Shown here: positions 6,927 through 15,910 of the stretch, piece after piece
Layout: each line of letters opens with the position of its first letter
How positions within the stretch are numbered: the first letter of the stretch is position 1
Origin: Clostridia bacterium
GTDB lineage: Bacteria; Bacillota; Clostridia; Oscillospirales; Acutalibacteraceae
DNA length: 44,201 bases
Direction: 5' to 3'
Assembly (NCBI GenBank): GCA_017439585.1
Contig: JAFSIV010000015.1
Location: 1-44,201 of the forward strand
Program-made: the position numbers and the translations under genes
Notes under the pieces: generated by a model
Told to the model about the DNA's origin: nothing
The model's input: the letters and a program-made list of their open reading frames with translations, nothing else
Databases searched by the model: none

Positions 6927-9518
6927 ATGACCAATAAATATAAAATAAGCGAACTCGCTAAGGATTTTAATATGAAATCCAAGGATTTAATAACTTTTAT
7001 AACCGAGGTTACCGGTGTTGAGAAAAAATCGGGAGCTTCCTTAAATGAAAGTGAAATAGGTCTTGTTTTTGAGAAGTTAACCGAAAAGAATTCAGTTAAA
7101 AACTTTAAGGAATATTTTGCAACAGGTGAGGAATCTCGTGAAAAGGCTAAGAAAGCCCGCGAGGAAGAAAAGAATAAGAAGCTTGCCGAGCAAATGGCAA
7201 TTTTAGAGCAGTTAAAGGCTGCTGCCGCCGCTCAAAATGGCGAGCCTGCCGTTCAAAAGGAAGAAAAGAAGGCAGAGCCAAAGACCGCCGAGAAGCCTAA
7301 AAAGACCGAAGATAAAAAGGTTGAAAAGCCTGCTGAGAAAAAGGTTGAAGAAAAGAAAGCAGAAAAGCCTGCCGAGAAAAAGGCTGAGCCGAAGCCTGAA
7401 AAGAAGGTAGAAGCAAAGGTAGAAAAACCTGACTCGAAAAAGGCAGAAGCAAAGCCAGAGGTAAAAGAGCATAAGCCCTCTGACCCGAATCCCTTTGTTT
7501 CTAAGAAAAAGGATAAGAAACCGGGCGTTGCTCCAAATAGAGGACCTGCTGAAATCCGCCGTGTTGATACCAGAACTTCAAATATTAATATTGATAAATA
7601 TAACGAGAAGTATGAAACTATTGCTCCTGCTAACTCAATGAAGGATAACTATTCGAGAAAGCAGAAAATAAAGCAAAAATCTCAGGATTATAAGCGTCCT
7701 CAGGGTGCTAAGCGCGAAACCGAGGCAGATAAGCTAAGAAGAATGCAGTTAGAGCGCATTAAGAAAACTCCTATAACCGTAACTGTTGGTGATGAGATAA
7801 CAGTTGGTGAGCTTGCTGCTGCTATGAAGAAAACTGCCGCCGAGGTTATTAAGGAATTATTAAAGCTTGGTATGATGGCAACCGTAAATCAGGTTATTGA
7901 TTATGATACTGCTGAAATAGTTGTTACCGAAATGGGCGCTAAAATAGAGAGAGCGGTTGTTGTTACAATAGAAGAGCAGATTATGGATGATACTGAGGAT
8001 AATGCAGAAAACCTTAAACCCAGAAGTCCTGTTGTTGTTGTTATGGGACACGTTGACCACGGTAAAACATCCCTTCTCGATGCTATTCGCGATACCGCAG
8101 TTACTGATACAGAAGCCGGCGGTATTACTCAGCATATCGGTGCTTACCGAGTGAACTGCAAAGGAAATGATATTACCTTCTTAGATACTCCGGGACACGC
8201 TGCGTTCACCTCTATGCGTCAACGCGGTGCTATGGCTACCGATATTGCAGTGTTGGTTGTTGCGGCTGATGACGGTATTATGCCTCAGACTATTGAAGCT
8301 ATAAACCACGCAAAAGCTGCTAAGGTTCAGATTATTGTTGCAATTAATAAGATGGATAAGATTGAAGCTAATCCCGATAGAATTATGCAGCAGTTAACCG
8401 AGCATGAATTAGTGCCTGAGGAATGGGGCGGCGATATTATCTGCGTTCCCGTTTCTGCTAAAACTCATATGGGTATTGATAATTTGCTTGAAAATATCTT
8501 GCTCGTTGCTGAAATGCAAGAGTTAAAGGCTAACCCCGACCGTAAGGGACACGGTATTGTTATTGAAGCCAGACTTGATAAAGGCCGCGGTCCTGTTGCG
8601 TCTTTGCTTGTTCAAAACGGTACTTTGAATATGGGCGATATTATCGTTGCAGGAACTTCGGTTGGCCGTGTTCGTGTTATGACTAATGAAAACGGTGTTG
8701 AAGTTAAGAGCGCAGGCCCTTCTGTTCCGGTTGAGATTACAGGTCTTGCTGAAACTCCAAATGCGGGCGATGTATTTGATGCGGTTTCGGATGAAAGACT
8801 AGCCCGTCAGCTTGTTGAACAGAGAAAGCAAAAAATTAAAGAGGAAATCTTTAATTCTAAGCAAAAGGTTACTCTTGATAACCTCTTCCAAAATCTTTCT
8901 GAGGGCGACCTTAAAGAGCTTAATATTATCGTTAAAGCCGATGTTCAGGGTAGTGTTGAGGCAATCAGAGAAAATCTTACCAAGCTTTCTAACGAAGAGG
9001 TTAGAGTTAGCGTTATCCACGGTGGTGTTGGTGCGGTTAATGAGTCGGATGTTATGTTGGCTCAAACCTCAAACGCTATTATCGTAGGCTTTAATGTTCG
9101 TCCTGACGCAGTGGCTCAGGCTGCCGCCGAGCGCGACGGTGTTGATATGCGTATGTATCGCGTAATTTACGATTGTATCGAAGAAATTGAGGCGGCTATG
9201 AAGGGTATGTTAGCTCCTAAATTCCGCGAGAATATTTTGGGTACAGTTGAAGTTCGTAATGTTTATAAGATTTCAAGCGTTGGTACCGTTGCAGGTAGCT
9301 ATGTTACAAATGGTAAGGTAACAAGAGCTTGCCAAATCCGTGTTGTTCGTGATGGTATCGTTATCTGCGAGGATAAGATAGATTCTCTCCGCAGATTTAA
9401 AGACGATGTTAAGGAAGTAGCCCAAGGTTACGAATGCGGTATAAGTCTTGAAAAGTTTGCCGATATTAAGGAAGGCGACGTTTTTGAAGCCTTTATTATG
9501 GAGGAGTATAGAGATTAA
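6927..9518 (+). CDS. infB: Translation initiation factor IF-2
   Basis: This GTPase brings fMet-tRNA to the 30S subunit and promotes subunit joining. The 863-residue product starts with an IF2_N domain ([17 protein letters not shown]), then a long Lys/Glu/Pro/Ala-rich linker (about 70-230), a second IF2_N-like segment, and the G domain. G1 is GHVDHGKT at residues 374-381, G3 is DTPGH, G4 is NKMD and G5 is SAK. Domains II, III and IV follow to the end. The start at ATG 6927 is chosen over an upstream in-frame codon at 6867 because it has GAGGAGG 6-8 bases upstream and begins exactly at the conserved N terminus. The stop codon overlaps the rbfA start by one base. Confidence 0.97.
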   Translation: MTNKYKISELAKDFNMKSKDLITFITEVTGVEKKSGASLNESEIGLVFEKLTEKNSVKNFKEYFATGEESREKAKKAREEEKNKKLAEQMAILEQLKAAAAAQNGEPAVQKEEKKAEPKTAEKPKKTEDKKVEKPAEKKVEEKKAEKPAEKKAEPKPEKKVEAKVEKPDSKKAEAKPEVKEHKPSDPNPFVSKKKDKKPGVAPNRGPAEIRRVDTRTSNINIDKYNEKYETIAPANSMKDNYSRKQKIKQKSQDYKRPQGAKRETEADKLRRMQLERIKKTPITVTVGDEITVGELAAAMKKTAAEVIKELLKLGMMATVNQVIDYDTAEIVVTEMGAKIERAVVVTIEEQIMDDTEDNAENLKPRSPVVVVMGHVDHGKTSLLDAIRDTAVTDTEAGGITQHIGAYRVNCKGNDITFLDTPGHAAFTSMRQRGAMATDIAVLVVAADDGIMPQTIEAINHAKAAKVQIIVAINKMDKIEANPDRIMQQLTEHELVPEEWGGDIICVPVSAKTHMGIDNLLENILLVAEMQELKANPDRKGHGIVIEARLDKGRGPVASLLVQNGTLNMGDIIVAGTSVGRVRVMTNENGVEVKSAGPSVPVEITGLAETPNAGDVFDAVSDERLARQLVEQRKQKIKEEIFNSKQKVTLDNLFQNLSEGDLKELNIIVKADVQGSVEAIRENLTKLSNEEVRVSVIHGGVGAVNESDVMLAQTSNAIIVGFNVRPDAVAQAAAERDGVDMRMYRVIYDCIEEIEAAMKGMLAPKFRENILGTVEVRNVYKISSVGTVAGSYVTNGKVTRACQIRVVRDGIVICEDKIDSLRRFKDDVKEVAQGYECGISLEKFADIKEGDVFEAFIMEEYRD

Positions 9519-9877
9519 TGGCAGGATATAAAATTAACCGTATCACTTCGGATATCAGATTAGCTCTGTCCGAGCTTTTAAGAGAGGTTAAAGACCCGAG
9601 AGTAAGCCGTATGCTTAGCATTGTTAAGGTTGATGTTTCGGGAGATTTATCCTATGCTACTGTATATGTTAGCGCTATTGAGGGCTTTGAGGCTACTGTA
9701 AGCTCGGTTAAAGCCCTCAAAGGTGCGCAAGGCTATTTAAGACGCGAGCTAGGTGCCAGATTAAAACTTAGAAAGGTGCCTGAGCTTCGCTTTGTGGCTG
9801 ATGATTCGATAGAACAGAGCGCTAACATTTCTAAAATAATTGACTCGTTTAAAGAGGAAGAAAAAAATGAAGAATGA
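9518..9877 (+). CDS. rbfA: Ribosome-binding factor A
   Basis: This 119-residue protein binds the 30S subunit near the 16S 5' helix and assists cold-sensitive late maturation. Family blocks are visible: INRITSDIRLALSELLREVK, the DPRVSRMLSIVKVDVSGDL segment, ATVYVS and RKVPELRFVADDSIE. It overlaps infB at its start (TAATG) and nrnA at its end by 11 bases, so translation is probably coupled across all three genes. Confidence 0.96.
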   Translation: MAGYKINRITSDIRLALSELLREVKDPRVSRMLSIVKVDVSGDLSYATVYVSAIEGFEATVSSVKALKGAQGYLRRELGARLKLRKVPELRFVADDSIEQSANISKIIDSFKEEEKNEE

Positions 9878-10871
9878 TAAAAATATAGGCTGTAATGAGC
9901 TTAGTTTAAAGCAAACAGCCTCATATTTAAGAAAGCATAATAATTATATAATTCTAACCCATGCCTCGCCTGACGGCGACACTTTGGGTTCGGCTTATGC
10001 ACTTTATTATGCATTAAATGAAATCGGTAAAACAGCCTGCGTACTGTGTCCTGATATTATACCGAAAAAATATGATTACTTTGCAAGAAAAACCGACCAT
10101 GTGTCAATGGAAAATTCAACCATTATCGCGGTTGATATCGCAACCGAGACATTGCTTGGCGGATTAAAGGATGAATTTGCAGGTAAAATTAATCTTTGTA
10201 TCGACCATCATATTTCAAACACTCGTTATGCCGAGAATTTATATCTCGATGCTTCGGCTGCTGCAACTGCGCAGTTAATGTACGAGCTTATTGAACAGAT
10301 GAAGGTTAATATTAACGATGTAACCGCAAAGGCTCTTTATACAGGCATTGCTACCGATACAGGTTGCTTTAAGTATGCAAATGTAACCGAAAAGACTCAT
10401 TTGATTGCGGCAGAGCTTTATAAATTTAATATTAATGCGGCTGAAATTAACCGTCTTATGTTTGATACCAAGTCTAAAAAGCTTATAAAATTAGAGCAAA
10501 TGGTATTATCAAAAGCAGAGTTTCATTTCGGTGATAGATGCTTTTTGCTTCCTGTAACTGCCGAAATGCAGGAGGAGACCGGTTGCAGCGGTACTGAGCT
10601 TGAAGGAATTGCCGTTATATCAAGAAGTGTTGAGGGTGTTACGGTTGGTATAACTATGAAGCAGACTGATGCGGAAGAATTTAAGGTATCGCTTCGAACA
10701 TACCCGCCTCTTGACGCAAGTGCAATTTGCAATAAACTGGGTGGCGGCGGTCATGTTGCGGCAGCAGGTGCTTCTGTTAAAGGAACTTTTGAGGAGGTTA
10801 AGGCAAGGGTTTTAAAGGCAGTAGGTGAGGCATTGGAGGAAGTTGATGCAAGGTCTGATTCTGTTAGATAA
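9867..10871 (+). CDS. nrnA: NrnA-type DHH phosphoesterase (nanoRNase / pAp phosphatase)
   Basis: NrnA degrades very short RNAs and removes the 3'-phosphate from pAp. The 334-residue product has the DHH-domain metal ligands in THASPDGDTLGSA (residues 31-43), a VDIA block, the DHH itself in CIDHHISNTRY, and a C-terminal DHHA1 domain with the glycine-rich GGGGHVAAAGAS. The ATG at 9867 has AAGAGGAAG upstream and overlaps the rbfA end. An earlier in-frame codon inside rbfA adds only nine charged residues. Its 3' end overlaps truB by about 26 bases. rbfA-nrnA-truB is a common Firmicutes order. Confidence 0.94.
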   Translation: MKNDKNIGCNELSLKQTASYLRKHNNYIILTHASPDGDTLGSAYALYYALNEIGKTACVLCPDIIPKKYDYFARKTDHVSMENSTIIAVDIATETLLGGLKDEFAGKINLCIDHHISNTRYAENLYLDASAAATAQLMYELIEQMKVNINDVTAKALYTGIATDTGCFKYANVTEKTHLIAAELYKFNINAAEINRLMFDTKSKKLIKLEQMVLSKAEFHFGDRCFLLPVTAEMQEETGCSGTELEGIAVISRSVEGVTVGITMKQTDAEEFKVSLRTYPPLDASAICNKLGGGGHVAAAGASVKGTFEEVKARVLKAVGEALEEVDARSDSVR

Positions 10872-11733
10872 GCCAGAGGGTATAACCTCGTTTTCGGCGG
10901 TATCGCGCATAAAAAGAGCGGTTAGCGAAAAAAGGGTTGGTCATACGGGAACATTAGACCCTATGGCAACCGGTGTTTTGCCGATACTTTTAGGCAGAGC
11001 AACCGCTTTATCCTCTCTTATGCTCGATGCAGACAAGCGTTATATAGCAAAGGTTAAGCTTGGTATTAAAACAGATACAGACGATATAACAGGCGAAATA
11101 ATAGCCGAGAAAAAAGTCAATGTGTCTGACATTGATTTAGAAAAAGCTATAAATTCCTTTGTTGGTAAAATCAGTCAAACTCCGCCTATTTATTCTGCTT
11201 TAAAGAAGGACGGTGTTCGTCTTTATGACTTAGCAAGGCAGGGCAAAAGGGTTGAAATCGCGTCTCGCGAAATAGAGATTTTTTCTATAAAGCTTTTAAG
11301 TGAACTAGATGAGAATAACGAATTTGTTATAGAAACCCATGTTTCAAAAGGAACTTATATTCGCTCTCTGGCGCGGGACATAGGAGATTACTTAGGTGTA
11401 GGTGCTACCTTAACCGAGCTTCGCAGAACCTATGCATCAGGCTTTGATATTGAAGCTTGCGCCAGTTTAGAAAAAATAACTTCCGATAATATCGGAGAGT
11501 TTATTTTAAGCGAGGAAACAGCGGTCAGGCATTTGCGCGAAATTAAGGTTACCGAAAAACAGGCTATTCGTTTTTGCAACGGAGGTCAGCTTTCGTTCGA
11601 CCGCATAAATATAAAAGATATAAAAGAAAATGAGTTATTCAGAATAAAGTTTGAAGATACGCTTTTAGGTATTGGTTTTGCCGATTTTGAAAAGCGTGAA
11701 ATCGGTATCAAATGCGTTATAAATAATATATAA
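10846..11733 (+). CDS. truB: tRNA pseudouridine(55) synthase TruB
   Basis: TruB isomerises U55 in the T-loop of elongator tRNAs. The 295-residue product begins LILLDKPEGITSFSAV and carries the catalytic aspartate at about residue 38 in GHTGTLDPMATGVLP. It also has the RYIAKVKLGIKTDTDDITGE block, the THVSKGTYIRSLARDIG block and a PUA-like C terminus. The ATG start has GGAGG a few bases upstream within the nrnA end and gives the normal N terminus. ribF follows after 23 bases. Confidence 0.96.
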   Translation: MQGLILLDKPEGITSFSAVSRIKRAVSEKRVGHTGTLDPMATGVLPILLGRATALSSLMLDADKRYIAKVKLGIKTDTDDITGEIIAEKKVNVSDIDLEKAINSFVGKISQTPPIYSALKKDGVRLYDLARQGKRVEIASREIEIFSIKLLSELDENNEFVIETHVSKGTYIRSLARDIGDYLGVGATLTELRRTYASGFDIEACASLEKITSDNIGEFILSEETAVRHLREIKVTEKQAIRFCNGGQLSFDRINIKDIKENELFRIKFEDTLLGIGFADFEKREIGIKCVINNI

Positions 11734-11756
11734 AACAGAAAGGGTGGGTTTGACTA

Positions 11757-12626
11757 ATGAAAAATGCAATCGCCTTAGGCACTTTTGACGGTGTTCATAT
11801 AGGTCATAAAGCGGTTTTAAACCTGCCCGATGATTGTTTTAAGATAGCAGTTACCTTTAATTTACCGCCAAAAGCTATATTTAGCGGGGAAACCGAGCTT
11901 ATAACCGATTTAGAGGATAAATGCCGAATTTTAAAAGAATTAGGCATAGATGAGGTTTTTGTTTTAGATTTTTTAGAGGTTAAAGACCTTTCGGGTAGTG
12001 ATTTTTTAGAATTTTTAAAAGAAAAATTTAATCCTTCCTTTATTTCCTGCGGATATGATTACCGTTTCGGAAAGGGCGGAGAGCTTTCGGTAAAAGATTT
12101 AAAGGCTTTTTGTGAAAAAGAGGGTATTATTTTCAGAGAAACCTCTGAGGTTTCAAAGGGCGGCAAAAAGGTTTCCTCCTCCTTAATCAGAGAAATGCTT
12201 AAAAAGGGAGATTTTAAAGGTGCTAACCGTCTTTTATCCGAAGATTTTTCGTTTGAAACAGAGGTTATATCGGGCGATAAGAGGGGAAGAACGATAGGTT
12301 TTCCAACCGTAAACCAGATATATCCCGAAAACCTTTTGAAATTGGAATTTGGTGTGTATGAAACCAGAGTTTCTTTTGATAATAAGATTTATAAAGGTAT
12401 AACCAATATAGGTATCAGACCAACCTTTAAATCAAATTTTATTATAAGTGAAACTTATATAGATGATTTTTCGGGTGATTTATACGGAAAAAAACTCAGA
12501 ATAACACCCATAAGGTTTATTAGAAAAGAAGTTAAATTTTCTTCAATAGAAGAACTTAAAAAACAAATTGATTTAGATTTAATGAATATAAAGGAGAGTA
12601 AAAATGGCTGCAAAAAAGAAAAGTAG
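11757..12626 (+). CDS. ribF: Bifunctional riboflavin kinase / FAD synthetase RibF
   Basis: RibF makes FMN from riboflavin and FAD from FMN. The N-terminal nucleotidyltransferase has LGTFDGVHIGH (residues 7-17), CGYDYRFGKGG and the VSSSLIREMLKKGD block. The C-terminal kinase domain (about 165-285) has GDKRGRTIGFPTVN and NIGIRPTF. At 289 residues it is slightly shorter than usual because only a few residues precede the first motif. The RBS AAAGGGTGGG lies just upstream. The rpsO-pnp pair that often follows ribF in Firmicutes is absent; ftsK overlaps its end by 23 bases instead. Confidence 0.95.
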   Translation: MKNAIALGTFDGVHIGHKAVLNLPDDCFKIAVTFNLPPKAIFSGETELITDLEDKCRILKELGIDEVFVLDFLEVKDLSGSDFLEFLKEKFNPSFISCGYDYRFGKGGELSVKDLKAFCEKEGIIFRETSEVSKGGKKVSSSLIREMLKKGDFKGANRLLSEDFSFETEVISGDKRGRTIGFPTVNQIYPENLLKLEFGVYETRVSFDNKIYKGITNIGIRPTFKSNFIISETYIDDFSGDLYGKKLRITPIRFIRKEVKFSSIEELKKQIDLDLMNIKESKNGCKKEK

Positions 12627-14997
12627 TTCTAAAAAGAGCACTACTTCGAAATCGCAGAATAATACCGCCGGTCAAAGACAGCTTTTGTCTGTTATTTGGT
12701 TTGCGGCGGCAATATTTCTTTTATGCGTTGTATTTATAAAGGGCGAAAATGTATGGTCCTGGCTTCATAATACAATGTTTGGCATTTTTGGTATAACTGC
12801 ATATTTCTATCCGTTTTTAATGGGCTTTGTTGCAGTTATGTATGCTTTAAATAGACTTAACGGCTCGATTACCGCTAAGATTATCGAATCGGGCGTGCTT
12901 GTTATGCTTATCGGCGGCGCGGTTGATGTTTTCGCTTCCCATATTTTTAAAACAACCGAGCTTGCTTGGGGAGAGCATATTATAGATGCTTTTGTAACAA
13001 GAAGCAAGGGCGGATTTTTCGGCGCGTTTATTGGCGAAAGCTTGTGCGCGATTTTTGGAAATGTTCCTGCCGCTATAACTATTATACTTTTAATCTTTGT
13101 TTTCTTTATGATTATAACCGGAACAACCCTTATATCCCTATTTAAATCAATTTCAACCCCTGTTAAAAAGATTTCCGAACAGGCTGAAAATTCTTTCCAG
13201 GAAAGACTTGAAAGGGAAGAAACAAGAGGAAAGCAGTTAAAGGTTATAAAGGGTTTTGATGTTGATATTCCGGTTGAGGATGAAAAGCCTTCAAAACGCA
13301 AAAAAGAAAAGCCGACTACTTTAAAAGAAAAACAGGAAAAGCTTGTTAGCGCATATAGAGGAGAGCCGGTAAAAATGGAGGAGGAAGAACCTGAAACTCC
13401 TTTCGGCACTGAGGATAAAGCCGAGATGGATAAGGCTTTAAAAACTGCAAAGCAAGAGGAAGAAAAAATAGATTTTAAGGCAGAAACCGATAAATTCACT
13501 AAGGATTTAGATGAAAAAAATGATGCTATGGATAACGGCTATATTTTCCCGCCTCTAAGCTTATTGAAAGCGGGAACCAGCTCAAAATCAACCGTCGCAG
13601 GCACCGAGCTTACTGCCGAGCATTTGGTTGAAACCTTGCGTTCATTTGGTGTTGAAACAAGAATTGTTGATATAAGCCGAGGACCTACTGTAACAAGATA
13701 TGAGCTTCAACCCTGCGCAGGTGTTAAAATAAGTAAAATAACCAATCTGGCAGATGATATTGCTCTTAATCTTGCAACCGCAGGTGTTAGAATAGAAGCG
13801 CCTATCCCGAATAAAGCGGCGGTTGGTATAGAAGTTCCAAATAAAATGAGCGATGTTGTTGATGTTAGAGGTATTTTGGAGTCTCCTATATTTACATCTG
13901 CTAAGAGCAAATTAACGGTTGCTTTGGGTAGAGATATAGGCGGTAATGAAATTGTTACCGATATTGCAAAAATGCCTCATGGTTTAATCGCAGGTGCAAC
14001 AGGTTCAGGTAAATCGGTTTGCATTAACTCGATTATTATGAGTATTTTATATAAGGCATCGCCCGAAGAGGTTAAGCTTTTAATGATAGACCCTAAGGTT
14101 GTTGAGCTTGGTATTTATAACGGTATACCTCATTTGCTGGTGCCGGTTGTTACCGACCCGAGAAAAGCCTCAGGCGCTCTCGGTTGGGCGGTTACCGAAA
14201 TGGAACAGAGATACCGAATGTTTGCCGATAGAGGCGTTAGAAATATTGAGGGATATAATAAGTTTGTTGAGGAAGAAAAAAATCCTGAGCTTGAAAAGAT
14301 GCCTCATATTGTGATTATTATAGACGAGCTGGCAGACCTTATGATGACCGCGCCAAATGAGGTTGAGGATTCTATTAACCGCATAGCCGCAAAGGCAAGA
14401 GCGGCAGGTATGCATTTGCTTGTTGCAACTCAGCGTCCGTCGGTGGATGTTGTAACCGGTGTTATTAAGGCTAATATACCAACCAGAATTGCGTTTGCAG
14501 TTTCGAGTCAGGTTGATAGCCGAACTATTTTAGATACCGCAGGAGCAGAAAAGCTTTTGGGTAGAGGCGATATGCTCTTTAAATTCGCAGGAGCGCCAAA
14601 GCCAAACCGTATTCAAGGCTGTTTTGTAAGTGATGACGAGGTTGAAAAGGTTGTTGACTTTATAAAAGGCAAAAGAACTGCCGATTATGATGATAATATT
14701 ATGGTTGAAATCGAGCGTCAGGCTGCGGTTGAGAAAAAACAAAAAACGGGACTTGATGAGGACGGTCCTGATGAGGATGTTATGCTGGAAGATGCAATTA
14801 AGGTTGTTGTTGAAAACGGTATGGCATCAACCTCGCTTTTGCAGAGAAAGCTTAAACTCGGTTATGCCCGCGCCGCTAGGATTATTGACAGTATGGAGCA
14901 GAGGGGAATAGTAGGTCCTTACGAGGGCTCAAAGCCCAGAAAGGTGCTTATAACTCCCGAACAATTAATGGAGAGAGAAGCTCAGGGGGATGAATAA
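12604..14997 (+). CDS. ftsK: DNA translocase FtsK/SpoIIIE
   Basis: This septum-anchored ATPase pumps DNA during chromosome segregation, and during sporulation in SpoIIIE relatives. The 797-residue protein has a Lys/Ser-rich N terminus, about four transmembrane helices (about 24-185), a charged linker, and the RecA-like motor. Walker A is GATGSGKS at residues 464-471 and Walker B is IVIIIDELADLMM. A C-terminal winged-helix gamma domain (about 720-785) recognises orienting DNA sequences in this family. The RBS AAGGAG is in the ribF end. The product overlaps the next gene at TAATG. Confidence 0.95.
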   Translation: MAAKKKSSSKKSTTSKSQNNTAGQRQLLSVIWFAAAIFLLCVVFIKGENVWSWLHNTMFGIFGITAYFYPFLMGFVAVMYALNRLNGSITAKIIESGVLVMLIGGAVDVFASHIFKTTELAWGEHIIDAFVTRSKGGFFGAFIGESLCAIFGNVPAAITIILLIFVFFMIITGTTLISLFKSISTPVKKISEQAENSFQERLEREETRGKQLKVIKGFDVDIPVEDEKPSKRKKEKPTTLKEKQEKLVSAYRGEPVKMEEEEPETPFGTEDKAEMDKALKTAKQEEEKIDFKAETDKFTKDLDEKNDAMDNGYIFPPLSLLKAGTSSKSTVAGTELTAEHLVETLRSFGVETRIVDISRGPTVTRYELQPCAGVKISKITNLADDIALNLATAGVRIEAPIPNKAAVGIEVPNKMSDVVDVRGILESPIFTSAKSKLTVALGRDIGGNEIVTDIAKMPHGLIAGATGSGKSVCINSIIMSILYKASPEEVKLLMIDPKVVELGIYNGIPHLLVPVVTDPRKASGALGWAVTEMEQRYRMFADRGVRNIEGYNKFVEEEKNPELEKMPHIVIIIDELADLMMTAPNEVEDSINRIAAKARAAGMHLLVATQRPSVDVVTGVIKANIPTRIAFAVSSQVDSRTILDTAGAEKLLGRGDMLFKFAGAPKPNRIQGCFVSDDEVEKVVDFIKGKRTADYDDNIMVEIERQAAVEKKQKTGLDEDGPDEDVMLEDAIKVVVENGMASTSLLQRKLKLGYARAARIIDSMEQRGIVGPYEGSKPRKVLITPEQLMEREAQGDE

Positions 14998-15887
14998 TGA
15001 GAAAATCGGTTAAGGCAAAGAGGCTAAAATCGGTTCTCGTGGCGCTAGGGTTAATAATAGTTTTAATAATAACTTATTTTTTAGCCGATAGCGAATTATT
15101 ATCAAAAAATGCATCATTTGATACTTCTCAAAGCTTTGTCAGATTTTTAGATGTTGGTCAAGGCGATGCGACTTTGATATATAGCAACGGATATTCTGCT
15201 TTAATTGATACCGGAACTACTGATAGTGCAAACGATGTTTGTATTGCGCTTGATAGTTGCGGTATCGAAAAACTTGATGTTCTTATAATTTCGCATCTTC
15301 ATACCGACCATACAGGCGGTATAGAAACGATATCTGAGCAGTTTGGGATTGATAATGTTATTTTGCCTGAACTGTCGGTAGGAAGCGAAGGTCTAGGGCA
15401 TGCAGAGTATTTAATAAATAAAGTAACTAGTACGGGCGGTGAAATTTATACCGCAAAACAGGGTATGAATTTTACCGTTGGCGAATTTGAAATTACGGTT
15501 TTGGCATCCTTTGATAAGCTTGACGACGAAAATAATCGTTCGGTAATGCTCGCCGCCGAAATAGACGATAAGAAGTTTATATTTACGGGAGACGCTGAGG
15601 TCAAAGCCGAAAATATGCTTTTAAAAGAGGGATTAGACCTTAAATGCGATGTATTTAAAGCAGGGCATCACGGTAGCAGTACCTCAAACAGCGAAAAGCT
15701 TTTAGCCGAAATGAAACCGGAATTTGCAGTTGTTTCGGCGGGCAAAAATAATATGTATGGTCACCCGCATAGAGAGGTTTTATCCGCTTGTGAGCATTTT
15801 GATATTGAGGTTTTAAGAACCGATTTAATAGGTGACATAACCTTTTATGTTAAAAAGGGTTTTATAAGTCCCAAATATGAAAAATAA
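14997..15887 (+). CDS. Membrane-anchored metallo-beta-lactamase-fold hydrolase (ComEC C-domain-like)
   Basis: This 296-residue protein has one N-terminal transmembrane anchor (about 10-30), which places the catalytic domain outside the cell. The domain has the MBL metal motif HLHTDH (residues 100-105), the opening LDVGQGDATL, the GHHGSSTS block and the late histidines of YGHPHRE. These match the nuclease-like C-terminal domain of the competence protein ComEC, but here it stands alone without the channel. Its substrate (DNA, nucleotide or other phosphodiester) is not known. It sits between ftsK (one-base overlap) and asnB (23-base gap) in the same operon. Confidence 0.85.
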   Translation: MRKSVKAKRLKSVLVALGLIIVLIITYFLADSELLSKNASFDTSQSFVRFLDVGQGDATLIYSNGYSALIDTGTTDSANDVCIALDSCGIEKLDVLIISHLHTDHTGGIETISEQFGIDNVILPELSVGSEGLGHAEYLINKVTSTGGEIYTAKQGMNFTVGEFEITVLASFDKLDDENNRSVMLAAEIDDKKFIFTGDAEVKAENMLLKEGLDLKCDVFKAGHHGSSTSNSEKLLAEMKPEFAVVSAGKNNMYGHPHREVLSACEHFDIEVLRTDLIGDITFYVKKGFISPKYEK

Positions 15888-15910
15888 AGTAATTTACGGA
15901 GGAATAGGCT

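Noticed and set aside
7300-7450. Tandem AEKPAEKK-like repeats in infB
   Set aside because: Low-complexity linkers of this composition are normal in IF-2; not a mobile or recombination repeat.
7212-7472. Minus-strand ORF of 86 residues opposite the infB linker, Leu/Phe-rich
   Set aside because: It is the antisense shadow of the Lys/Glu-rich IF-2 linker (Lys and Glu codons read as Phe and Leu). It has no RBS or promoter.
12807-13499. 230-residue minus-strand ORF opposite ftsK
   Set aside because: Long but lies fully inside a confident ftsK, is Ser/Phe-rich as expected for an antisense shadow, and matches no family.
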